DNA of 64,000 bases. Origin: Cacconaster sp033811195 (GTDB lineage Bacteria; Bacteroidota; Bacteroidia; Bacteroidales; UBA932). Shown in pieces: positions 33,355 through 40,964 of the stretch (position 1 is the stretch's first letter; the number at the start of each line of letters is the position of its first letter). Location of the stretch: positions 43,363 to 107,362 of the forward strand of contig JAPXOZ010000005.1 in NCBI GenBank assembly GCA_033811195.1, read 5' to 3'. A program made the translations under genes and the position numbers. The notes under the pieces were generated by a model. It was not told the origin of the DNA. It saw nothing but the letters and a program-made list of their open reading frames with translations, and made no database searches.

Positions 33355-33381
33355 TTGAGAATTTTAACGAAGTATGTTTAT

Positions 33382-33411
33382 TAATCAAAATGATTAGCAA
33401 ATTTGTTTGCT
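33382..33411. repeat. Operator-like repeats downstream of fic
   Basis: Two adjoining inverted repeats, TAATCA-AAA-TGATTA and AGCAAA-TTTG-TTTGCT. The 17 bases at 33387-33403 are identical to 32104-32120 upstream of fic. It begins 28 bases after the stop. Confidence 0.7.
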
Positions 33412-33465
33412 ATTCGTATTTGCCACATTTTGAGTAGCGCCGATTTTTCCTATCAATAAGTGTAG

Positions 33466-33531
33466 CATACTCAAATTGGACGTAGGTATAATGCCTCGGA
33501 ATTTTATCAAGAACGGGGCGGGAAAAAATGA
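33466..33531 (+). pseudogene. Remnant of an M28 peptidase 3' end
   Basis: An open frame of 21 codons ends NASEFYQERGGKK and TGA, matching the peptidase C-terminus NSEFYQER encoded 1.46 kb upstream. Its stop overlaps the ATG of the next gene (ATGA), the usual coupling for an operon. It is best read as the tail of an M28 gene left behind when the fic segment arrived, or the last trace of a deleted second copy. Confidence 0.6.
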
Positions 33532-34037
33532 AAACAAAAGTCCATATACTCCTTTTGACTTTACTGCTGGTTATTACAGCATGTAATGCCCAACATCAGA
33601 TACATATTGATACCACAGAGGTTAGTTATTTCAATGAAATCACCGGCAAAAATGAAATAATGGAGAGTTACCGGATAACAAATAACTCAGACGAGGATTA
33701 TTTAACCTGGGTATCATTGGAACCGATAAATGAAAGAACAAATACGGAGTTGGTTCACGATTACTTTAAAAAGAGAAAAGACGATTTCACCTTAATTGAG
33801 GCGATGTTTGAAAATATATTGGATGAGCGACCAACAATTATTGGATATTCATTTATCAAAAATATTAAACCTGGTGAAACATTTTCCTATTATATCTCCC
33901 AAAACGAAACAGTTTCAAATTTTCACCAAGAAAGAATTGTCCTTATCAAAAGAAAAGAAGTAGAACAATATCTAAGGATGCAGATTGATGACAAATACTT
34001 TTACCAGTCACCAAGTATAATTCTGACGGAAAAATAG
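33528..34037 (+). CDS. Small lipoprotein of unknown function
   Basis: 169 residues, lipobox VITAC (Cys19). The mature protein is beta-rich with repeated short blocks (SYFNEITGKNEIMESYRITN, PGETFSYYISQNE). No family was recognised. Its ATG overlaps the stop of the M28 remnant, which suggests that it was once the second gene of an M28 operon and is now cut off from the peptidase promoter by the fic segment. Confidence 0.6.
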   Translation: MKTKVHILLLTLLLVITACNAQHQIHIDTTEVSYFNEITGKNEIMESYRITNNSDEDYLTWVSLEPINERTNTELVHDYFKKRKDDFTLIEAMFENILDERPTIIGYSFIKNIKPGETFSYYISQNETVSNFHQERIVLIKRKEVEQYLRMQIDDKYFYQSPSIILTEK

Positions 34038-34042
34038 CTTAA

Positions 34043-34059
34043 ATCTCCGCTCAGGAGAT
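34043..34059. terminator. Possible hairpin between convergent genes
   Basis: ATCTCC-GCTCA-GGAGAT overlaps the stop of the minus-strand epimerase gene; T-rich sequence follows on the minus strand only after a short gap. Weak terminator at best. Confidence 0.4.
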
Positions 34060-35061
34060 AACCCCCTCTTTTTTGAACCATTCTATCGTATCGGCAAGAG
34101 TATCTCTAAATGGTCTGGTAGTATAACCCAGCTCATTTCGGGCCTTTTCGGATGAGAATAGGGAGTTTGTTGACAAGATATGCAATGATTGAGTGGAAAA
34201 TAGCGGAGTCCGTTTTGTCAACTTGTAAAAGAGGTCATAGCTCGGCATAAATATTTTGACCAGCCACATGGGTGACATTAATCTTGGTTGCCATTTACCT
34301 GTAATATCTTCGAAAGTCCGGAAAAATTCTTTAATGGAAATATAACGGTTGCTCAGTATATAACATTCTCCCTTGCGCCCTTTTTTACAGGCAGCAATAA
34401 TCCCGGCAGCTACATCGCGAACATCCACAAAATCAAAACCTCCAACTACCCCTGTAGGCATCTTACTGCGCCAACAGGTGATCACCAATTGTGCCGAGTG
34501 GTTATTTGCAGGGGAATTGGGACCGCAAATACCCGTTGGATGTATTACAGTAACATCCAGTCCCTTTTTCCCCGCATTCAGAACATACTGTGTCGCCTCA
34601 GCTTTTGTCCGGGCGTATAGTCCATAAACAAGGTCCTTGTCAAAATGATCAACCTCGCATATAACCTCTCCCTTGGGCTTTTCCGGAATGGCATGTACAG
34701 AACTTACATGCACAAGTTTGGTCACATTGTGTTTAAGTGCGGCATCTATGATATTCCGTGTCCCCTTAACATTGACATCATATACGATTTGCTGATATTC
34801 CATGGAAGTGGTCACTATGCCGGCGGAATGAATCACAAACACATCAGTATCAGGATCAACACGGAAAAAATCCTCCAAAGAAGAAGGGTCCAATATGTTT
34901 CCATAATAAACCTCAACCTGAGAAGGCAGGCGCGAGTTCAACTTATCATCCGGTAGGGCCAGTGCACGGACTTTTTTGCCGTCGGCAATCAATTGAGATA
35001 CTATTGTAAGTCCTAGGTGGCCGGTTGCTCCGGTTACTAAATAGATTTCATGTTTTTGCAT
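34051..35061 (-). CDS. NAD(P)-dependent epimerase/dehydratase (dihydroflavonol-reductase-like)
   Basis: 336 residues, extended short-chain dehydrogenase. The Rossmann motif VTGATGHLG is at 8-16, and VHVSSVHAI followed by YGLYARTKAEA provides the catalytic Ser and the YxxxK pair. GGFDFVDVRDVAAGII is the conserved mid-domain block of the dihydroflavonol-4-reductase/3-beta-HSD-like group. The substrate cannot be told from the sequence. It is a single gene divergent from the phosphate transporter. Confidence 0.88.
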   Translation of the reverse strand: MQKHEIYLVTGATGHLGLTIVSQLIADGKKVRALALPDDKLNSRLPSQVEVYYGNILDPSSLEDFFRVDPDTDVFVIHSAGIVTTSMEYQQIVYDVNVKGTRNIIDAALKHNVTKLVHVSSVHAIPEKPKGEVICEVDHFDKDLVYGLYARTKAEATQYVLNAGKKGLDVTVIHPTGICGPNSPANNHSAQLVITCWRSKMPTGVVGGFDFVDVRDVAAGIIAACKKGRKGECYILSNRYISIKEFFRTFEDITGKWQPRLMSPMWLVKIFMPSYDLFYKLTKRTPLFSTQSLHILSTNSLFSSEKARNELGYTTRPFRDTLADTIEWFKKEGVIS

Positions 35062-35149
35062 ATTTTTAGGAATGACAAATATTGTGCCGGAAAGATATTA
35101 CATTTATGTTAAGTTTTTGGGGCTCAGGACTTATGAGAGAATAATTCAA

Positions 35150-35157
35150 TAATTTTG
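35150..35157 (+). promoter_or_regulatory. Candidate -7 element of the phosphate transporter gene
   Basis: TAATTTTG fits TAnnTTTG, 62 bases before the ATG. No TTTG at normal distance upstream. Confidence 0.4.
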
Positions 35158-35219
35158 CAGTTAATTCTAAAAAACAACATTGATCTATTTAGCATCAAAC
35201 AGTTGACGAAATACTCTTT

Positions 35220-37487
35220 ATGGATCCTATTTATCTAATTATTGTAATCATTCTGCTGGGATTGGCAGTCCTCGACTTAATAGTGGGCGTTGCAAATGAC
35301 GCCGTAAATTTTCTCAACTCCAGTATCGGATCTAAAGTAGCACCCATGTGGGTGGTTCTAACGGTTGCCTCAATAGGTATATTTCTGGGAACACTTTTTT
35401 CGAGTGGAATGATGGAAATTGCCCGAAGCGGTGTTTTCCACCCCGAAATGTTCACATTTAAAAATATCATGCTGCTTTTCCTGGCTGTCATGCTGACCGA
35501 TGTGATCATGTTGGATGTGTTTAACTCACTCGGATTGCCCACCTCGACCTCCGTATCGCTGGTTTTCGAATTGTTGGGAGCGGGAGTCGCCGTTGCGATT
35601 TTTACTATTTGGCAAAACAATGGAGGCAATTTAATTGATTACATCAACTCAGGAAAAGCATTGGCTATTATTTCCGGAATTTTTCTTTCGGTGGCTATCG
35701 CGTTTGTAGCCGGTAGCGTAATCATGTATATTTCGAGACTTATTTTTTCTTTCAGTTATAAAAAGCCTTTCAAATATTTAGGGGCGATATGGTGCGGTTT
35801 TGCGCTTACTGCGATGACCTATTTTATCGTATTCAAAGGATTGAAAGGGAGCCCGTTTATAGTAACGGATTTCCTAAATATGATTGAAGCCAACATGGGC
35901 AAAACGCTTTTGATAACTTTTGCCGGCTGGACGATTATAATGGGAATACTGCAAGTATTTAGGGTTAATATATTAAAAGTTATAGTGTTGGTAGGCACAA
36001 TGGCATTAGCTTTAGCTTTTGCAGGTAACGATTTGGTGAATTTCATTGGTGCTCCTTTAGCTGCATTTGATTCTTATCAACACGCGAAAGAAGTCTTTGC
36101 CGCCACAGGGTCAATTGACAATCTCTATATGCATTCACTTCAGGGAGCCGTGAAAGCCGATGTCAGAATGCTGTTGGCAGCCGGTTCTGTTATGGTATTG
36201 GCATTATGGTTTTCCAAAAAAGCACGTACCGTAACTGATACTGAGGTTAACTTAAGCCGCCAAAGTGCGGGGGTAGAACGCTTTTCCTCATCTACTCTAT
36301 CACGTGCACTTGTGCGTTGGGGCGTGAGTGCCAACAAAGCGGCTAAAAGAATCTTGCCTAAATCTTGCATAGACAAAATAAACAGCAGATTTGTACTGCC
36401 GGAACAAAATTTAAAACCCGGGGCCTCTTTTGACTTAATTCGCGCCTCGGTCAACCTGACTATTGCCGCTATGCTTATAGCTTTGGGTACTTCGCTTAAA
36501 CTGCCTTTATCCACCACATACGTAACCTTTATGGTCGCCATGGGTTCGTCACTTGCCGACAGAGCCTGGGGACGTGAAAGTGCAGTATACCGTATTACCG
36601 GAGTTCTTACTGTTATAGGCGGATGGTTTATAACGGCACTGGTTGCATTTACAGTATCCGGATTGGTTGCGAGTGCATTTGTTTGGGGTGGAAAAATCGC
36701 CGTTTTCGCAATGGTCGCATTGGTTGTTTTTCTTCTTTTCAAATCCTCTAAATTCCACAAAAAACGCAAATCAGCTGAAGCTGCCAAGGCACAACTTCTG
36801 GAAGATGAATCGGGAATTGTTGAGACTTCGACCACTGAAGTAAGGGAGTCTATCAAATCGTTACTCAACATTTATGATAAAACCATCAAGGCTCTTAAAG
36901 ACGAAGATCGACGTCTGCTACGAAAGAATGCTTTAAAAAGCGAAGAAATATATAAAAAGTATAAGGATAAACGTACATTTGAAGTAGTTCCCACCATTCA
37001 GACTATTTCCCTGAAAGAGCTGGACATCGAGCAGGAATATGTTCAAATTGTCGATTACACCTACGAGATTACTAAGGCTTTGCGTGTAATTACTGCGGAT
37101 AGTTTGATATACATCCAAAATAACCACAAAGGTTTTAACGATGAGCAGGAATCCGATCTGGAGGAACTCAGCAATCACGTAGTAAAACTGTACGAAACTT
37201 TCATGAAAAAATTGGATGAGAGCGATTATTCCAAGTTCTCCGTGATTAGTGAGCTGCGCGATGAGATTTTAGAGAAATGTGCCGATTTGACAAAAAAACA
37301 AATCCAACGGGTTAAAAGACAGGAATGTGGCACTCGAAATAGCATTTTGTTCATGACTATTTTGAACGAAACCAAAAACATCGCTTTACAATCCACCAAT
37401 CTGATGAAATCGCAACGAAACATGTATAAAACGGTAAAAAGAAATGCCGAGAGAATACCTCCAAAAGAGGTGGCAACGGTCAGTTGA
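35220..37487 (+). CDS. PiT-family inorganic phosphate transporter with extra C-terminal domain
   Basis: 755 residues, about 250 longer than simple PiT proteins. The first PiT signature is GVANDAVNFLNSSIGS (about 23-38) and the second copy of the fold starts near 400 (FDLIRASVNLTIAAMLIALG, with TTYVTFMVAMGSSLADRAWG). About ten to twelve transmembrane helices end near 515 (FAMVALVVFLLF). The remaining 230 residues are charged and helical (LLNIYDKTIKALKDEDRRLL, YTYEITKALRVIT), resembling a PhoU-like bundle that could gate transport. It takes up phosphate with protons or sodium. No PhoU gene is adjacent, in line with a fused regulator. Confidence 0.88.
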   Translation: MDPIYLIIVIILLGLAVLDLIVGVANDAVNFLNSSIGSKVAPMWVVLTVASIGIFLGTLFSSGMMEIARSGVFHPEMFTFKNIMLLFLAVMLTDVIMLDVFNSLGLPTSTSVSLVFELLGAGVAVAIFTIWQNNGGNLIDYINSGKALAIISGIFLSVAIAFVAGSVIMYISRLIFSFSYKKPFKYLGAIWCGFALTAMTYFIVFKGLKGSPFIVTDFLNMIEANMGKTLLITFAGWTIIMGILQVFRVNILKVIVLVGTMALALAFAGNDLVNFIGAPLAAFDSYQHAKEVFAATGSIDNLYMHSLQGAVKADVRMLLAAGSVMVLALWFSKKARTVTDTEVNLSRQSAGVERFSSSTLSRALVRWGVSANKAAKRILPKSCIDKINSRFVLPEQNLKPGASFDLIRASVNLTIAAMLIALGTSLKLPLSTTYVTFMVAMGSSLADRAWGRESAVYRITGVLTVIGGWFITALVAFTVSGLVASAFVWGGKIAVFAMVALVVFLLFKSSKFHKKRKSAEAAKAQLLEDESGIVETSTTEVRESIKSLLNIYDKTIKALKDEDRRLLRKNALKSEEIYKKYKDKRTFEVVPTIQTISLKELDIEQEYVQIVDYTYEITKALRVITADSLIYIQNNHKGFNDEQESDLEELSNHVVKLYETFMKKLDESDYSKFSVISELRDEILEKCADLTKKQIQRVKRQECGTRNSILFMTILNETKNIALQSTNLMKSQRNMYKTVKRNAERIPPKEVATVS

Positions 37488-37512
37488 CACATTTGACCGG
37501 ATATACGAAAGC

Positions 37513-37548
37513 AAAACCCTAATTGATCACAATCAGTTGGGGTTTTTT
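37513..37548 (+). terminator. Terminator after the phosphate transporter
   Basis: AAAACCCTAATTGAT pairs, with one mismatch and a wobble, with ATCAGTTGGGGTTTT and is followed by T residues. Confidence 0.75.
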
Positions 37549-37623
37549 AATTCATGGTGTCGATACGTTCTAAAAATGTAAGTCTTAATGCAGAAAGAGA
37601 AAGTTGAAGCAAGTAAAAATGTT

Positions 37624-37631
37624 TAAATTTG
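37624..37631 (+). promoter_or_regulatory. -7 element before the corrinoid adenosyltransferase
   Basis: TAAATTTG ends seven bases before the ATG at 37639, so transcription would start at or next to the start codon. Confidence 0.45.
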
Positions 37632-37638
37632 TGGTATT

Positions 37639-38169
37639 ATGAAAAAAATGCAAAATAGAGGATATATCCAGGTTTACACCGGAAACGGAAAAGGGAAAAC
37701 CACAGCAGCGCTGGGACTGACATTGAGAGCCGCAGGAGCAGGTAAAAAAGTATTTATAGCTCAATTCGTAAAAGGACAATGCTACTCCGAAGTAAAAGCG
37801 ATAGAACAATTTCTACCGATGGTGGAGATAAAACAATACGGACTGGATTGTTTTATACGGAACAAACCTGCACAAGCCGATATTGATGCTGCACGAATGG
37901 GATTGCATGAAATTAAAGAGATCATCCTCTCCGGAAAATATGATGTCGTGGTATTGGATGAAGCCAATATTGCTCTTTTCTACGGACTCTTTTCAGTTCA
38001 GGAATTAATCGATATCATCACGCAAAAACCAAAAGAAACCGAAATCGTCATTACCGGCAGATATGCCCCGCCTGAATTGATCGAAGTGGCCGATCTGGTC
38101 ACTGAAATGAAAGAGATCAAACATTATTACACCAAAGGCATAGAAGCTCGTAGCGGGATAGAACACTGA
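37639..38169 (+). CDS. cobO: Corrinoid adenosyltransferase (CobO/BtuR type)
   Basis: 176 residues. The P-loop GNGKGKTT (15-22) after YIQVYTG, the FVKGQ block and the VVLDEANIALFYGL Walker B-like block define the CobA/CobO/BtuR family, which attaches the 5'-deoxyadenosyl group of ATP to cob(I)alamin. ATG 37648 (MQNRGYIQ) is an alternative start. It is monocistronic, and ends one base from the convergent lipoprotein gene. With the cobalamin riboswitch 2.4 kb away it indicates that the cell uses adenosylcobalamin. Confidence 0.94.
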   Translation: MKKMQNRGYIQVYTGNGKGKTTAALGLTLRAAGAGKKVFIAQFVKGQCYSEVKAIEQFLPMVEIKQYGLDCFIRNKPAQADIDAARMGLHEIKEIILSGKYDVVVLDEANIALFYGLFSVQELIDIITQKPKETEIVITGRYAPPELIEVADLVTEMKEIKHYYTKGIEARSGIEH

Positions 38170-38170
38170 C

Positions 38171-40228
38171 CTATTCCAAAATGCCCCGACACTGATACAC
38201 CCAGTGGGTACGTGATCCGCAACTGCCGAAATTGATAGCCCATAAAGCATCTTTCGATCCTGAAGGTATCACCAATACATAGTCGCACTCTCCGCTTTTG
38301 GGCGCACCTTTACGAGAACATACTGACATACTGCCTATCAGATTCTCTTGCGTTGAGCGAGTAGCCCAAATTGTGACAGCACCCATACCACACTCTTCAA
38401 TGTCAAAATTCACACCAGTAGTCACACACCAAGTATAATCGGTTTCAGTTTCAGAAGTGGTTTTTACCGTGACATGCAGCCTGACGACGTCCTTATAGTT
38501 CATTACCTTTGGAGGCGAGGTGCAGGTGGCTTCGAACGAGGCCGACTGTATCGGCCAACCCATAGAGGAGTCGACTCGTTTTGTTCCCACACTTAATTGA
38601 TGATGTCCCTCAGAGGCCTTGTAAGAGTTCCAATAGTGCTCACCTGAACTGCTTTCGGTCCTGTTGACCTCCACCCTGACAAAGTACCACGAACGATCTC
38701 GGTTCAGCGCGTCTAAATCTCGCTGCACACGACCGCCATAGAAACCTTGTGCGTGCGCCCAAGCATAGAACTTCTTAGTGTCAGGGAAAAAAGTGAGATA
38801 TTGGTACACCATCTGTGTCAATATTTCCTCATTGGTATTCATATTCCAATCCGCATTGCAAGGTATCTTGCCATTAACCACAAACTCCTTGCGGAAACGT
38901 TCAGTCAGGTTATACAGGATATTAATGCGAACAGTCAGATCCATGTCGTAGTCAAACCTGCAATGTCCGCGCTGAAGTAAAAAGCCCTCTTTCCACAAGT
39001 TAAATTGTTTTCTGATCTTTATCTCCTCATCATCGAGTTTGTGCCTGTCCCTAATACGCTGTTCGAACATCTGGCGAATTTCAGCTTCCGTCATCTTCCC
39101 GTCTATCTGGTATTGCCGGATGATAGCTGCCATATAGGTATTGGCAATCGAGCTCCAGTTATCGTCGGAAATACGCCCGTTACTGTCCGGAGAGAGCTTT
39201 AGATACATCTGGAATGACTCCTCCGTGTTATTGTCCACCCAAAAATCTTTCAGGAACTTGATGATTTCGGCCTCTTTCTTAATCACACCGATAAGCGGCA
39301 CCATTTTGGTGGAAAGGGACTTCATTTGGTCAACGGCGAAATCCTTAAAATAATCCCTCGCCAAATCTGTAGGCGAGACACCTTCACCTAACTTCGTAGC
39401 CCAATCTTTGACATTGCTTCTTGTAAGGTGTTTCTCCAGCGTTTTGACGATCGGGTTGTCCTTATCAACTTTGCCTCGCTCTTTGTATTGTTTCTGATAG
39501 GCAGCAAAGAGCAATTCGAGCGATTTCTCCTGAAGTTTCTCGACGGCCTTATCCTTGATGGCCGTATCAGGATCTTCGCTGTTGATCAGTTCTATGGCAT
39601 CGGAGAGATATTCGTTGTCGGAAGCTACCTTACGGAGAATTCTTCCCAAAAGCATATCATTTCCAAGACCTGCGTCTTCCATCACGTCAGACATCCTGTC
39701 ACTGAAAGTTTTTTTCAGATCGTTATCGCGCATGCTTTTCTGATAGCCACTATTTGCTAAACGGGGTGCCAGTATATCAAGCAAATCTTCATCCGTTTTC
39801 CAGAGAACACCACCTATAGAAAAGTGAGAAGTCTTGAACGTCACCCTTTTCTTTTGCAAATCTGCCGCATTAGGAACCATATATACCGGTTCCCCATCGG
39901 TTATGATGACGCCCAAAAGATTGTCATAATCTTCTTTCTTGATTTTGCCGGGAATGCTGAAAGTAATGGTTGCCAGTTCGTTTAGGAACACATGTTCCTG
40001 ATCACCCAGTTTCATATTAATGGGTGTACCGATAAAATGGAAACCCTGACTTTCGAGTTCTTTCTTTTGCTCTGCCGAAATGGGTTTGTACTTTAGTTTC
40101 TCCGCATCTGCATGTGCACCTTTGGGCACCTTCACATTGTATTTAAATTCGGGGCCATCAATGTCGCACCCCGCGAACATCATGGTAATCAGCACCATAA
40201 TAAATAGGTTGGCAATTCTCGTTTTCAT
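38171..40228 (-). CDS. Large lipoprotein of unknown function
   Basis: 685 residues, lipobox MMFAGC (Cys21). Residues 40-140 are beta-rich (VFLNELATITFSIPGKIKKE), 150-430 strongly helical and charged, and 480-685 again beta-rich with several Cys (CEYDYVL-like segment CDYVLVIPSGSK, CGMGAVTIWATR). No known domain was recognised. The end of the protein (WAINFGSCGSRTHWVYQC) resembles secreted beta-sandwich modules. It is a single gene, convergent with cobO by one base, and a 21-bp tandem repeat lies 72 bases upstream of its start. Confidence 0.6.
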   Translation of the reverse strand: MKTRIANLFIMVLITMMFAGCDIDGPEFKYNVKVPKGAHADAEKLKYKPISAEQKKELESQGFHFIGTPINMKLGDQEHVFLNELATITFSIPGKIKKEDYDNLLGVIITDGEPVYMVPNAADLQKKRVTFKTSHFSIGGVLWKTDEDLLDILAPRLANSGYQKSMRDNDLKKTFSDRMSDVMEDAGLGNDMLLGRILRKVASDNEYLSDAIELINSEDPDTAIKDKAVEKLQEKSLELLFAAYQKQYKERGKVDKDNPIVKTLEKHLTRSNVKDWATKLGEGVSPTDLARDYFKDFAVDQMKSLSTKMVPLIGVIKKEAEIIKFLKDFWVDNNTEESFQMYLKLSPDSNGRISDDNWSSIANTYMAAIIRQYQIDGKMTEAEIRQMFEQRIRDRHKLDDEEIKIRKQFNLWKEGFLLQRGHCRFDYDMDLTVRINILYNLTERFRKEFVVNGKIPCNADWNMNTNEEILTQMVYQYLTFFPDTKKFYAWAHAQGFYGGRVQRDLDALNRDRSWYFVRVEVNRTESSSGEHYWNSYKASEGHHQLSVGTKRVDSSMGWPIQSASFEATCTSPPKVMNYKDVVRLHVTVKTTSETETDYTWCVTTGVNFDIEECGMGAVTIWATRSTQENLIGSMSVCSRKGAPKSGECDYVLVIPSGSKDALWAINFGSCGSRTHWVYQCRGILE

Positions 40229-40299
40229 ATTATAACCCTCTTTGATTATTGATACCGGTAAAGTTAATATGAAACAACGATATATTTATGCTGTTTATA

Positions 40300-40341
40300 A
40301 CAACCGGTACGATTTGCGTAACAACCGATATGTTTTACGTA
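40300..40341. repeat. Two 21-bp tandem repeats upstream of the large lipoprotein
   Basis: ACAACCGGTACGATTTGCGTA is followed directly by ACAACCGATATGTTTTACGTA (14 or more of 21 identical). A related ACAACGATAT segment lies at 40273. This looks like a regulatory array in the gap between the lipoprotein gene and the riboswitch. Confidence 0.5.
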
Positions 40342-40552
40342 ATATTTGGTAGATTTAACAATTATTTGGGGCAATTTTAATGTTTAGAATTTGGCAATGT
40401 TCAACATTAAAAAGATGAATAATTCATCTTTACCATCAACTTGCCTCCGGCTTGAAGTTAAAAGATATTTATGATCTCTTCCCTTTGGGGCCTGCCCGCG
40501 ACGCTTGCCGTATTGATGGCCGGAAACAGGTTGATAACTTTTGAAAAACTTT

Positions 40553-40584
40553 ATTGTTTTAATAGAAAGAATAGGTTACATTTG
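40553..40584 (+). promoter_or_regulatory. Promoter of the nrdDG transcript
   Basis: TACATTTG at 40577-40584 with ATTG (one mismatch to TTTG) at 40553-40556 and a 20-base spacer. The predicted start, near 40591, coincides with the start of the riboswitch. Confidence 0.6.
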
Positions 40585-40587
40585 TGA

Positions 40588-40780
40588 CGCATTTGGTTCT
40601 TGTCCGAATCTCTTTTCGGATAAAGATGAAAAGGGAATGCCGTGAAAGTCGGCAACAGTTCCCGCTGCTGTAAGCTCTATATGATGTACTGGACAATTTC
40701 TTGGCCACTGTCACGATGAAACAATCGGATGGGAAGGCGTTCAGAGACAAGAGTAAGTCAGAAGACCTGCCAATTTGCAT
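40588..40780 (+). promoter_or_regulatory. Cobalamin (B12) riboswitch
   Basis: The core carries the expected conserved segments in order: AGGGAATGCCGTGAAAGTC (40632-40650), CAACAGTTCCCGCTGCTGTA around 40654-40672, and the B12 box AGAAGACCTGCC at 40761-40772. GCATTTGG near the 5' end can pair with CCAATTTGC at the 3' end as P1. It precedes nrdD by 185 bases and is in the sense direction. The intervening sequence shows no clear terminator, so control may be by translation or by an element I cannot resolve. Confidence 0.93.
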
Positions 40781-40964
40781 AAAATAAACTTTTTGATGTC
40801 TTTCGGGTTAAAAGGCAGTCCAAAATAGACTTAAACCATCAAGCCTTAAGCTATTGTTTTTAGACTATCTTGATATACCGACACACCTCAAAAAAGTGTG
40901 CAGGAACTGCATTGATTAAATGGAATAATCTATTGTTGTATAAAAATCTAAATAGTCTTATAAA

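Noticed and set aside
28304..34037. Insertion sequence or integrative element carrying AbiE and Fic
   Set aside because: No transposase, integrase or terminal inverted repeats of IS type are present; the direct repeats are specific to each cassette.
36140..36871. 243-residue antisense frame inside the phosphate transporter
   Set aside because: Low-complexity Ser/Thr/Ala composition typical of a shadow frame.
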